Shown one piece after another: positions 1 through 11,831 of a stretch of 64,000 nucleotides of DNA. The stretch's first letter is position 1; every line of letters starts with the position of its first letter. This DNA is from Quercus robur (Eukaryota; Streptophyta; Magnoliopsida; Fagales; Fagaceae). The translations under genes and the position numbers were made by a program. The stretch covers positions 26,803,530-26,867,529 of the forward strand of contig NC_065543.1 of NCBI RefSeq assembly GCF_932294415.1, given 5' to 3'. The notes below the pieces were generated by a model. That model searched no databases, was not told the origin of the DNA, and worked only from the letters and a program-made list of their open reading frames with translations.

Positions 1-1807
1 AACCAAGTTTGGCTCCGTACAGGATGCTGGCTCAGAAAATGGAAGAAAAGTTTTCCACATTTGAGATAGAGCATGCTCAGATGAGCGAAAATCAATAAGC
101 GAACATACTATTAGCGTTGGGCTCATAGATAGCCTTCGAAGGAAATAGTACTAGATTTGAAGTCAACAAGCGAAGAGGGTCCATTGTTGAAATACTTTAG
201 GAAAGGTTCCAAGAAAAGCAAGGGTGTGAAGAGTATTGGAGGGTTCCCATTAAGGAAGCCCTGTTAAAGGAAGGAGATATGGCAGAATTAAAAGTGTTAA
301 AGGACTATGTCCTGATGAAAGGGATGATGTATCACAGAATGTTAGGAAGAATTTTGTCAAGATGCGTGGGGCATGAAGAGGCCCAAAGAAAATTGAAGGA
401 AGTACACGACAGAACCTGTGGGCTCCGTGGTGAGATCAGCCTTTACCGCAGGCCTTAGAGGGCAGGATTTTATTGGCCAAACATGGGCAAGGACACGGAC
501 CTAGTCCAAACCAAGAGTAAGGCCTGCCATTTGGCCGTGGATAGGGAAGAAAGTTATGCCATGTTCACCAATGAAGATTGGAGAAGCCTATTCGTGCAAT
601 ACCTAACAAAAGGCGTCTTGCCACAGAAGCATAGTGAAAGATATAAACTCAGGAAGCTAGCTACCCGCTACTTCCTACATAAGGGAATTCTTTTCAAAAA
701 TGGATACGATGGGGACCCATTACAATGTTTAGGTCCCGAAGAGGCCGGAGAAATGTTAAAGGAAGTACATACAGGGGAATGTGGAGAGCACCTAGGAAAG
801 AATAAGCTATATTGGTGCATGCTGCAGATGGGTTATTACTGGCCCACTATGAAAGGGGATGCGGCAGAATTAGTGAAAAAATTTCACAACTACCAAGTGC
901 AAGCTAATTTGATTCACACCCACCCGCAAAGCATACATAGCATGGTCACCTCATGGCCCTTTCACAATTAGGGGCTCGATTTGGTGGGACTAGTTAATCC
1001 ACCTTCACGTGGATGCATATGGATCCTTGTGGCTAAGGAATACTTCACTGAATGGGCATGGGAGGAGTTGCGGCAAACTTCATCAAAGAAAACATAATTG
1101 TCCAATTTGGGGTGCCTCAGAGAATCATAGGTGACAATGGTACTCAATTTGTCAACAGAGAGGTAAGAAAGATGCTGGAGTTTTACCAGGTCAAGTACCA
1201 TCGGTCATCGCCTTATTACCCCAAAAGGAATGGGTAGGCGAAAGCAACAAACAAAACATTTATCAAGATTATCAACAAGATGAGCCAGGAGTACACCGAA
1301 GGGTGGGTAACATATCTGCCAGATGCCCTTTCGGCTTACCAGAGCTCACCCAAATTTGCCACAGGATTTTCTCCCTTCACCTTAGTCTATGGAACAAAGG
1401 TGATGCGTCCAACAAAAGTGATGCTACCTTCTTTAAAGATTATGCAAGTGCGAAAGAAGGAAAAAGATAAGGAAGTCTTTGCGGTAGAAAGATGTGAGGA
1501 CCTGGAAGGGTTGGATGAAAAAAAGGAAGAAGCCCAAAAGTGTAACCACAGATACAGGCAAAGAATGACTGAAGCTTATGGTAGGACAACTAAAGAAAGG
1601 GTGTTTGAAGAAGTACAACTTGTGTTGAAAATAGCAGACCACATCAAGCGAGGTATAGCAGGACCATCTAAATTCTTGCCAAAATAGGAGACACCCTTTG
1701 TGGTAAGGGAAGCACATGCAAGTGGGTATTATAGTTTAGCCTAGATGGATGGAAGATATTTAATAGACCCCACTAATGGCAAATGGCTAAAGCGCTATTA
1801 TGCCTAG
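1..1807 (+). pseudogene. Ty3/gypsy pol remnant: zinc-binding domains and integrase
   Basis: This is the 3' part of a gypsy polyprotein, entering from the left window edge. After a short RNase H tail come two successive integrase-type zinc-binding regions (about 230-480 and 560-920), each ending in a YWP motif (FYWPNM, YYWPTM). The second keeps its two histidines (VHTGECGEH), but its cysteine pair has become FHNY. The integrase core keeps GLDLVG and GDNGTQF, but the third acidic residue is lost: the track reads NG, stop, AKATN, where QAEATN is usual. The end (ADHIKRG ... NGKWLKRYY) is the normal C-terminus of the family and stops at about 1807. Stops near 106, 458, 971, 1097, 1236 and 1687 and at least one frameshift make it dead. 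The family placement (Tat/Ogre-like) is inference from domain order and the downstream opposite-strand ORF. Confidence 0.88.
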
Positions 1808-2168
1808 GAAAAATTATGTAGTTATTCCTTTCCTTTATGTTTTTTTTTTTCCTCCAAGTGACCACCCTTGCAAGGGATAATGTCACAAGAAAGCGTTGTA
1901 GTGTGTTTTCATTTGTAGTTGACGATTAAGTGCAAAAAAAAACAAAGAGTAATGAAGACCATGGAATATTATCAAAACATATTGTATCATAAAACATAGC
2001 AGTAGCAGTAGCAGATATGGCACAATAGATTACAAACCCAAAATATATAAGTCATACCAGACTTATCGAATAAGTGCTAGAAAAATAAAAGTGTGCTGAG
2101 TAGGGAGAAAGGGGAGATAAGTAAACTTGGGGGATGGAAATAAAGCTACATAATAGGTGATAGACTAA
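1808..2168. other. Spacer between pol and opposite-strand ORF
   Basis: No coding region is seen. A T-run lies at 1840-1850 and a purine-rich stretch at 2097-2121. This is the gap between the gypsy pol end and the 3' end of the opposite-strand PMD gene. Confidence 0.5.
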
Positions 2169-5100
2169 TCAAATGCCTGAAATAAGGGTCTGATCTCCAA
2201 AGCGACTGGAGCCAATAACACCAGAAAGAAGATGCTCATGACGTGCTTCTAAGTCTACCACCTCCTTCTTCAAACTCTCGATGTGAGCATCTATAGCATC
2301 CACAGCAAGCTGAACCCTTTTCGTAAAGAAGGCTTGAGCAACCTCTCGCAAGTGATCCAACAAAAACTCCATAGCAAATCCAACCCTGATCAACTCCTGA
2401 ACCACGACCCTCCACTGCAGAATCCTCTCAACAGACACTGTGTCGATGAAGTTATGCTCAATGTTGTTCATCACACTCCCCAATAACTTAAGGAAGTGCT
2501 CCCTCATGAATCAACCAAAGATAAATCCCTACATAAAGTCCCCACGGTTGTTATAGACTGCCTCCAAGTGGGAAATGCACTCCTCGAGAACCCAAAAGCC
2601 ATGAAAGTCCACATAAGGAGCTCCAGCACCCCAGAAGTCCAAAGGATCAAGGTCATTGGTCTCGGGCAGGTCAAATCAGGCAAAGAAGATAACGGCCTCA
2701 CTTGCCGGATCAGGAACGGTGACAGAACTACTGCCAACCTCAAATCGAGAAGTCGAAGCCACCTCAACAGGAGTCGGACTTGAAAAGAGATACAAGGCAC
2801 AGCATGAGTTCACAAGGAATAGGCAAAATGAAGGAATGAGTGGGGGCTACGAGTATAGCAGAAGCAGGAGTTGTGAACATCGCAAGGCCTGCTGCAATCT
2901 TAGGCTCTTCAGGAATGTCTATAGCTGCGATAAAAAAAAATAAAAAAGAATGATGTGCAAAGTGGTCAAAGGGTTGCACCAGGAAATGACAAGAAGAAAG
3001 GAAAAACAACATTTGCTAAGGACAAAAGACACATACCGATAGCCTCAGCTTCTTGCTCACTGCTATCACTATCCATATCAGAATCAGAAACCCTTGTCTT
3101 CATGACGACTCATCCTTGAAGTCCTCAAGGACCTCCTTAGACCCCTCATCATAAGACAAATCTGCATCAGGCCCTTGGGTGGTGGAGCTAGGAAAGGAAG
3201 AAGGAGTGACCACCAAGGAGGAGCCATCCTTCACGACCTAGAAAAGGGCAACAAAGGGATCACTGGCGGAGATGACCAAAGGAGCAGCAAGAGAAGCACT
3301 CCCAGTCTGAGATGCGTCTATAGGAGTGACTTCTTTTTGGGGAGTGGGGATCTTAGCAGGAATAGGGATAGACTCACCAACCCTCTCGACCTGAGTACTC
3401 CCCTTGGTAGGAACGGGCTTAGGTGAAGGAATTGGAGCCTCAGTAGGAGCCCCCTGTACAGAAGTAGAAGCAGAGGCCATGACCTCGACAATGACATCTA
3501 CCCCATCAAAGAAGCCCTCCACAGGCATGCCCATAGTAACAGGAACTTCCCCACTCGTGGGGTGATAAACAGAAAGGGGCTCGGGATCAACCTAAAAAAA
3601 AATAAAAATAAAAATAAAAATAAAATAAAAATAAAAAATAAAAAGAGAAAGAAAGAAGGCAGGTGTTAAGACAAGGGGAAGGAATAAATAAATATGCAAA
3701 AGAGAGAAAGCACATGGCAATGTGGCAATGAAGGTGCATGCAAAGGAAAAGAATGTACCTCAAACTCAGACTCATCAAGCAATATAGGGCGAGTGGCCAA
3801 AGTGTCTTCCTTATGCTTAGACTACCAAGAAAAAAAATGAATAAGCATGCATATGGAGTTAGCCGCAGGAAAACCCCATAAATAATTGAAATAAAGAAAA
3901 AGTGAAGTTTAGAGATAACATACTCTCCTCTTAGCAATGGTAGATGAGGCTGGTGAAAATGTCTTCCTTTTACTGCCACGAGTTCTGCTCTAAGGAGGAG
4001 CATCCACAAATGGCCTTGGAGCGGAGGGCTTAGTCTTGCTTGCAGTAGAATGCCTGCTAGAATAAGTGCAAGTAGAAGGAGGAAGAGAACTCTCAAGGAC
4101 TGTATTTCCAATAGGAGGAAGGCCACCCCATATGGAATAATGTCAAAACAGGCAGAGGAATCATCCCCAATCTTGGCAAATTTGGACTTAGCAGTCTGAG
4201 ACACTGAGCCTTTCTTCGCAGGTACAGGAGGTTCACCATCTTCACCTTCTTCTCCCAACCTGCAGGATACTCACCAGCATACAGATACCACCCTTTCTCC
4301 TTCTCTTGCCACTTAAATATGATGGACCTGCTTTGTTTCCTAGCATATGCCACCACGGACTTGGTAGGGAGCAGCAATCATAGGTTGGCAGAAATAATGG
4401 CATGAAGACCCTTAGAAGGAATAAGGGAAAAACCACAATCACCTAGCAACTCATGCCCAAAGGAGGTCATCACAACCTGCCAATACCTATGCATCGCAAC
4501 AATACAAAGGCCCGCTCTCTGTAAACCCAGAATGGTGATTGCTATGAAGTGCTTGCTCCAAAACTCAAAAGCACTGGGGCACAGAAAAGGCTGGACAAAA
4601 GTAGTAGACTCTAAGACGACAATAAAATCATCGGGTATGTCCTAATCCAACCTAAACTGCCTCCTTACTCTGTTAGCAGGATAATGAATGAAACAAATAC
4701 CCTCATTGGCCAGATAACGCAACCACCCAATATTGGTGGTTGCCAAGTACGTGATCCCCCTCTCATCAAAGGTAGTCAATGGGGTGGTGCTCCCAGTAGT
4801 GTCTGTAAAGGGACCCATGACTGAGTCAACACATGTGAAACCACTGCCTAAACCTTGGTAAGCTCTCCAAGAAAAACCAACTCCTTTGTCAAAAACCTAA
4901 ACAGCAGAATGCCCAAATGGCTTCAACCCAACCCAACAATAAGCCAACGAAAAATCAAGAATGAAACAACCACAAAAATCAGTAATCACCTTCGAACAAG
5001 ACCGGTACTTCTCTTTGGCAAAACGGACAGACTTACACTTGGCTAAATGCCTAGCACAACGTTCCCACAGCAGGTGTTAGATTATGGTACTATGGGTAGA

Positions 5101-5361
5101 AGTAGTGACTATGTGGCAAGAACCTGCCTATCTCTCATCACTTTGCAGAATATCCAACTGCACATACAGATGACCTAGAAACATAGGGGCCAACGGCAGA
5201 CTCACCCCAGCAAAAATCTTTATGGCTAATTGAAAGTAAAGAGGTTTCACAGCATAATGTGGGTGAGAGCCAAAGATGAATTTACAAAGCCAAAATGTGA
5301 CAAAGGCCGCACAGCGGACGATGTTGGAAGCCTTGGAGAAAGCCCCAACCCAATGGGCCAA
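2169..5361 (-). pseudogene. Opposite-strand plant mobile domain (PMD) gene remnant in gypsy element 1
   Basis: Read on the minus strand, the order is as follows. About 5361-5128 is the PMD core (AFVTFWLCKFIFGS, YFQLAIKIFAGVSLPLAP, GHLYVQLDIL). Then comes a broken middle part, then a WQEKEKGWYLYAGEYP segment (4322-4260), a Pro/Ser-rich acidic linker (about 3534-3040), and a C-terminal helical, probably coiled-coil domain (2507-2169) ending SRFGDQTLISGI. Intron-like interruptions separate these blocks. One interruption contains an AAAAT repeat. The N-terminal part of the PMD is missing and many stops occur. The PMD fold is found in transposon-derived plant proteins; no biochemical role can be given. 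It sits just downstream of integrase, pointing back toward it. The same layout is found at 34-36.6 kb. Confidence 0.72.
3593..3645. repeat. AAAAT-type microsatellite
   Basis: A run of AAAAT units with small variations lies in a presumed intron of the opposite-strand PMD gene. It is the reverse side of a misleading TTTTA-coded open frame. Confidence 0.85.
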
Positions 5362-6774
5362 AGAAATGGAAAAACATGAGTGATAGGAGCAAAAGCATGT
5401 ATCAATAGGCTACCCATTTCTCTCCCTCTCAATAGCCCACTCTCTAATTAACTAAGAATTCGAGATTAAGCCATTTAGGTCCTTTTTCCAAAGTGTGTAA
5501 CTTCTACGGTAGAAGCCCGCCTCTAAGGTTACCCACATTGGAGATTAGTTCCCTTTTTGGACTTGTATCTGCTAAAGAGCCTAGCCCATTCCTTTGACAG
5601 ACACATCTTCTTTTCTCTTATTTTGGTTGGTTAATGACTAATTTGTTATCTTACTGTTAATTTCTCTTTGCCATGACCTTGTAACTTGTAATCATATTGT
5701 TATATATTCCTTTGTGAAGTTATTCATATATTAGTGTTATTAGTAGAAAATGTTTTAGTTATTATACCACATCGTGTTTCCTGATATAACATCTACAACA
5801 GTCTTTCCTGCCATAAGTACGTGGTACGTTCAAGGCTCCTGCCAAGACGCATTTGAATAGGGATGGCCCAACTTGCACACAAGCTAGCTTAAGGTGTGTT
5901 TCAGTTAGGCTAGTCCCAACTCTCCTACCCAGAATTACAGGCCATGGTACAACAGGAGCAATTCAGCCCAAAACACAAAAAAAATAATAAAATAAAAATA
6001 AAAAATGCCCACCACATTTGGCAATGTGGATGTGCCTTTAATTGGACCCTGCATGTAATTGAATTAATTAATAAATTTGGGTAATTGATTAATTTAAGTG
6101 GGGTCAATTCATAACTCAATAGTGTGAATGCTTGATTCATAGTGTCTAGTGAAGTTAAATAAGTAACAGCTTGACCACCACGTATCATTGGCGTAATGGT
6201 CACTACATAATTAAAAGTTCTTATGGGGTGAGGGGGTAAGGGCCGGGATTTAAGTCTTCATGAATGAGTTTCACACTCATATACACTTAGATTAGGTTAT
6301 AGTAAAAATTTTATCTCAAATTATAAATAAATAAAATAAGTGACAACTTGTGGTATTTAATGGGTGAGCTATGGGTATTTTTAGGTGAAGATGTGACAAC
6401 AATCAAGGTGTTTTTTTTATTATTATTATATTTTATTATCTTTGAATTTTAAATTTAATTTTTTTTATATGATTTATGTTATTTTAATTTATTTATTTTT
6501 TGTGTCAAAAATTGGTGGGTTAACCACAACATTGCAACAAATGAAGGATGAAACACTTTAACGTCAATTATGTTCTCGAAATTATAAATTATAATGTTTT
6601 TTTAACAAAATGATGGAATAGATAGCAAGATGGGATAATGGAATTTTAATTTAAAGAAGAAGAATGTGGGATCACAACATTTTCATTCTTTATAACGGTT
6701 CATGCAGCATGAAGGTCGTTGAAGACTAAAATGTGGAGCTCACCATGCGTGATGGGCTTGCATTTATGAGTATA
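5362..6774. other. AT-rich intergenic DNA, possible LTR remnant
   Basis: No gene is recognised. The PMD reading frame degenerates around 5430-5440, which probably marks a breakpoint of element 1. Part of 5450-5900 could be its 3' LTR, but no second copy exists in the window to prove it. 6400-6520 is very AT-rich. Confidence 0.4.
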
Positions 6775-6802
6775 CTAGTCGCTAACCCATGCGATGCACG
6801 GG
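6775..6802 (-). mobile_element. Helitron-like 3' terminus
   Basis: On the minus strand the sequence reads a short hairpin (CCCGTGC, loop ATC, GCATGGG; 6802-6786), seven bases, then CTAG followed by T. A GC-rich hairpin shortly before CTRR with insertion next to T is the classic 3' end of plant Helitrons. The body would extend to the right, but I could not find its 5' end (TC...), so only the terminus is annotated. The spacer is slightly shorter than the usual 10-12 bases. Confidence 0.5.
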
Positions 6803-7471
6803 AAAGTTTTTAGTAACTATAAGATTTTAGCAAATCAAATGCCTTAAAATTTGAAAATCTTAAAGAACTTACATTAGCACTCATCAATTTGTTTACAAAG
6901 CCAATGCTAAATAGATCTACCAATTGCATTCTCATATCCTCTGTCATTTGCAAGGTGAAAGGACTCTTTTGATTACGGTTTGCATGCTTCTATCCTTCAA
7001 AAGTTTTAAGAAGTGCCATGTGGTCACTGCATAAGAATGTGTATAAGGTTATATAAAATTTTGTCATTATAATCAACATCCTAAAGCTAATATCCAATCC
7101 AAAAATGTGTAACCAATGTTACATATTATAACAAAAACTCAAAGAGGCAACAAAAACAGTCGTAGGTATATAAGAGAGAGAATCAGATCAAACATGTATT
7201 TCTATTTTTACTTACTTTGAGATTGAATTTCAAGACTGAAACTTAAAATCCAGAATTCCAACAACAAAAGCACAGAAAAACCTCTCTATCTAACAGATCA
7301 AAAAACTCTACAGAAAAGTACCAACTTTGCTTTGAAAGAAGATCACAAAGACATCACAATAAAGAATGAGATGGAATTACTCTTTCAGTCTACCGTGCTT
7401 CCAATCAACTAGTCTTCTTTTCCACTCTCCCAACCACAAAATCCAATGCTAACTTTGCATTCAGAGGAACT

Positions 7472-7503
<32 letters not shown>
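7472..7503. repeat. (AAT)n microsatellite
   Basis: About ten perfect ATA/AAT units are visible. Confidence 0.95.
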
Positions 7504-7504
<1 letters not shown>

Positions 7505-7631
7505 GCAAACAACAAAAATGAAACTATTCATCCTTTTCATCTAATATGTAACTTGATAGATGGTCTTAGGCACTTTTTGCACATAGATTCTTTAAATTGT
7601 ATATCAAATTAGAAGAAAGAAATTACATGTT

Positions 7632-7662
<31 letters not shown>

Positions 7663-8578
7663 TTGTAGCAATCATCATTGTGGGAGCAAGATTTCTAAAT
7701 ATGTGTATATATATATATATAATTTGCTCATGCGAGTTCTAGCTTTAAAACATTCAAGTTAAGTCTGTAAAAATCAAACTCCAGAAGATACAACAATACA
7801 ATTGTTTATAGGTAAAGCACACATATAATCAACATGATCATTGAAACATAGTAAAATTCAACCAACCTTCATGACTCTTTTACAATTTTATTTGGATTGT
7901 GTATCTCAACAGCATACCAATGCTATTAATTACTTAAAATTCAAAAAAAAAATTATTTATACATGATAAGTTACAATTGAAATTGAGTTTCATGAGTTCT
8001 TTAAATGTAAATAGAACACTACAATATTTAGAAATTAGATGTACATAGACAAATAGTTAACCCTATACTAAAAAAAAAAAATCAGAAATTTAGTACAGAG
8101 GCAAACGAATACCATACCTTTAACCTTGATTTGAATGGAGGAAAAGACTGAAGAGAAAGGCAATAAAAAAGAAGAAATTAATCAGGAATATTAAATCTAA
8201 ATAAAAGTGAATGGAAGAGCAAAAATTAAGAATGAAGCCTGCTTTAAAACAGCAAACGAATGTACAAAGAATTAAATCTGTTGCTGTTTGGTATTCATTG
8301 AAATCTGTTGTTTTAAATTTGTTGCAGAGAAGGAACAACACAAATGTACAAAGAATTATAAACTGAATAGCCGTGAATTGGTTTGGTGCACAGAAAATAT
8401 ATATATATATATATAATATTTATAAAAAAAAAAAGAATAAACATTATCGTAAAAACTATTTATAAGATAATGGTTATAGAGTCCTAATTAAATTTGTTTA
8501 TAGTAACAGATTTCTAAACAAATTTGGCAAATTTCATTAAAAAAGACATGAACTTGTACAGAAGAGGTAGAAGGTTTG

Positions 8579-8613
<35 letters not shown>
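8579..8613. repeat. Poly-A run
   Basis: Thirty-five consecutive A. A similar run of about 30 lies at 8910-8940. Confidence 0.95.
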
Positions 8614-8616
<3 letters not shown>

Positions 8617-8907
8617 GACTGAAGAAGGCTGACGTTTTAGGTGCCCAAATAATTATTCAATCAAACAATTGATTAAACTAACCTAAATCAAATATGCTAA
8701 AAAACCTAGATAGCAAAATAAAGCAAAACTTGAAGGTAAAGCAAAACCTGTAGGATTGTTGTCAGATTTTGAAGGCTGGGAGGCTCTTCAATACATCTCC
8801 ACTTTCTTACAAAACCTATAGAATTTGAATTTCTATGAGTGTTTCCCTGACTTCAACAAAAAAGAATAGAGAGAAAAAGGGGTTAGGAATTGAAATCCCT
8901 AAATTGA

Positions 8908-8943
<36 letters not shown>

Positions 8944-9700
8944 AATTAAAGACGAAATCCTTAAATTGACAAAAAAACCTAATTAAAGACAATAGGAAAA
9001 GAGTTTATTCATAGATTAATTGAGAGATACCGAGAGAGAATGCTCTGATATGGAGGTTGGGTCGAAGATTGAAAACGTTAGCTCCCATGGTCGTGCCCTT
9101 GCAAGCTTTCTGTGAAATAGCTTGGATCTGCGTTTGAAAGAGTGTATAGGTTCTGTGTTTGGTGACTAATGTCGAAAGGAGGGGTGTTGGGTTTAGTTTT
9201 GTCAAAAGGAGAGGTTCTGCCTTGCGTGTTTTGGTTTCAGAATTATATCGGGGAAGAGTATTTGGTTTGTGAAAGGAGAGTATATATATTTAATTAAAAA
9301 AAGAAATAAATCAAATTTAAAAATTAAAAATTTATGACATTTTTTTTTTTTGTTTTATTATTATTTTATTTATATTGTGCTGACGTGGAAAATTGTGGAA
9401 GTTTCAAAAGTTTCGGTTTTATATATAATATACAGATTATATGCAAATTACAGTTTGTATGTATAGCAGTTTCAAATTGCAAAAATGCCAATAAATATAT
9501 ATACACACACGTGCCTAGTCGATATTTTCAAGCTTCGTATATCCTAAGGGAGTCACTGCAGTAAGTATCAAGTGGAATTAATTATTATAATTTAATTAAT
9601 TGATGACTACAAGCATTGCCCTTCCGATTTAATAAAATAAATTTGTGGTTCCCAGTTCCCACAACTCAAGTTGGGTCCCTGAGTATGAATGATTCGCGCG

Positions 9701-9702
9701 TG

Positions 9703-9742
<40 letters not shown>
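9701..9742. repeat. TA/TG microsatellite
   Basis: A run of alternating TA changes into TG repeats. Confidence 0.95.
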
Positions 9743-10227
9743 AATGTGAGCAAAGCTAAGAGCTTCAAAACCTATCAATTCCATTTTTCTGTCAGCAAAA
9801 ACAAATAACAAAATTGTGGAGTGGGTAAAGAGAAATGGATTACAATACTAATGGCTCAAACAATTATAAACTCGTTATGCTAATAATTATAATGGTTCTG
9901 CAAATTACAGCAGATGCGGCTATACGTCCTGGAAATGTAATGCATTATATAAAAAAGAGATTTGCTGTTTAAGGAACTGTATGAGGTGGGAAATGTCCGT
10001 TGAAAATCTCGATCATTCTAAAAAGATAGTGAGTGAGATCTTAGAATGTTGTCAGAAATATTACGTGACAGGCACTCTAATGTGGTAACAAAATACATCT
10101 CTCTCTCTCTCTCTCTCATATATCATATCTGAAACAATGAAATCCATATAAGCTTCATGTGGTAATTAACTCAGTTTCATAATTTTTAATTAAGAATAGA
10201 CGTCATTGTTTAAAGTTTTCATCATCA

Positions 10228-10245
10228 CACTACAAAAAAGATTGC
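10228..10245 (+). repeat. CACTA-like terminal sequence interrupted by copia insertion
   Basis: CACTACAAAAAAG followed by ATTGC matches the start of plant CACTA (En/Spm) elements. Removing the copia element and one ATTGC joins it directly to TATTAGTGACGGCC at 17934, which is typical CACTA-type subterminal sequence. No matching right-hand terminus (…TTTTGTAGTG) was found, so the extent is unknown. Confidence 0.55.
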
Positions 10246-11265
10246 TGATAGGCCATGAATGTATTGACCCCTTGTGATAAATTAACTAATTAATTAGCCA
10301 AGTGAATTAATTAAGTTAATTAACATACAATATGCGTGGTAGCACAAACAAATCACCAACTACATTAATATGCAGTGGAAAATAAAGTTGACTCGGTGAT
10401 TTGTTTATGAATGGAAAAAACCTCCAAGGCAAAAAATCCGACTAGGTGATTTTAAGGTCACCACTCCCGAGAATCCACTATTATCACAACAAGCAATTAC
10501 AAGTAAAGGAATTCTAATACCTTAAAACAACCTACAGTTGAACCCTTATCCCAATACCCAATTATACTTGTTCTGTAGTGACAATCTCTTCTTTTAATGC
10601 ACGACTCCTAGTACGTGACTAACCAATTGATGCATGAAACCAAGTACATGACTAACCACCAACTTGAGAAGGATGTTGGCTGCAAAGTTCTTCAGTTCAT
10701 CAACACGATGAAGATCACGAAGCTCCTTGGTTACAAAACCCTACGGCGTACAAACGCAGCAGCTTCTTGAAGAGAAAGATGAATTATGGCAAATTGTCTC
10801 CAGTCACAATATGCTTGTGAAAAACCTTTGCCTTAAGTTGCACTCACTTGCATCAGCTATAACAACACTTAAAATAATCCTTATATATATTTAGGGTTAT
10901 AAGAAAAGAAAGTCTAAACATGTATACACAAATTGGAGTGAAATTAGATCTAAAAAACTGATTTCTATAAATCTCGATAGATAGGTTATTAATCGAGCAG
11001 CTATTGAGCATCAGGCAAAAGCTGCATTTTAAACCTCGATAGATGCTATTTGTCGAGCTAGCTGTCAAGTTTTAAAATTCAGCACTTCTTCACTTGTTTC
11101 TTGGACAAACTTGCATGGCTTTAATACTTGGACTTGAACTTTTGTTCCTTGAAGTATTAAACACACCCTAGATCTATCCAATTACATGTAAAGTGCATTT
11201 TGTCAAACGATTAGACAATTCTACATTAACATATGTTCCTAACATGATTCACATATGTCCTAACA
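10246..11265 (-). repeat. 3' LTR of the copia-type element
   Basis: It matches 16941-17928 throughout, for instance the stretches around GTGGTAGCACAAACAAATC and CTTGGACTTGAACTTTTG. Its boundaries are fixed by the TG/CA ends and the ATTGC target duplication. Confidence 0.92.
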
Positions 11266-11277
11266 ATCTCAAACTTT
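11266..11277 (-). promoter_or_regulatory. Polypurine tract of the copia-type element
   Basis: Minus-strand AAAGTTTGAGAT abuts the LTR start TGTTAGGA. Copia elements usually have a run like AAAGTGGGAGAT here, so two or three purines have decayed. Confidence 0.55.
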
Positions 11278-11831
11278 GGCAATCCGTGACAAAATCACAA
11301 CAAACAAATGAACATATGAGAGAAATCATAAATCACTCAACTCATACTCACTTGTTGAATACAATAAAATCTATCCTAACACAAACTCTTGAAAAGCTTT
11401 GCAAGAACAGAGTTCATGGCAAGAAAAACTTTGACAACCTGTATTTCTGAAACACTTTAAACAATACTCATCATGGCATCTTAGTGTAAAACAGAAATAT
11501 AAAAGATTGCATACAATTAATAAGAAGCATATGCATAAAGAGAGAAAAGAAACAACACATGAAGAGATGGGTGAAACTGTAATAATAACCTCAATATATA
11601 TAAACATCAAAAATGAGTACAAGGTTTGCTATCACAATGTAAGAACAACGTATTTGAAAAGTAAAAAAAAGAAAAGATATAAAAAGTCCTCACTACATCC
11701 CTCAAAAAGAAAACACACTCCCCCTAACAAAAATATCTATCTCCTATACTAACTCTCCCCCTAAGAACATGACTACTCACATACCCAAAACTACTCTCCC
11801 TTTTTGTCACAAATGACAAATGGCAAGTAAC
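11278..11831. other. Non-coding interior of the copia-type element
   Basis: This is the 3' untranslated part of the element. It is AT-rich with only short open frames and no recognised protein. Confidence 0.5.

Larger units (their letters stand above)
6803..10227. other. AT-rich intergenic DNA, possible Helitron body
   Basis: No gene is recognised. Short minus-strand open frames at 8120-8341 and 9005-9205 have no family I recognise. The latter has organelle-protein-like composition and could be a captured exon, but this is a guess. Several microsatellites and homopolymer runs occur. Confidence 0.4.

Noticed and set aside
3587..4258. Long hydrophobic minus-strand open frame (223 codons)
   Set aside because: It runs across an AAAAT microsatellite and intron-like DNA of the PMD gene remnant; Leu/Phe richness comes from T-rich low complexity, and the real PMD blocks are in other frames.
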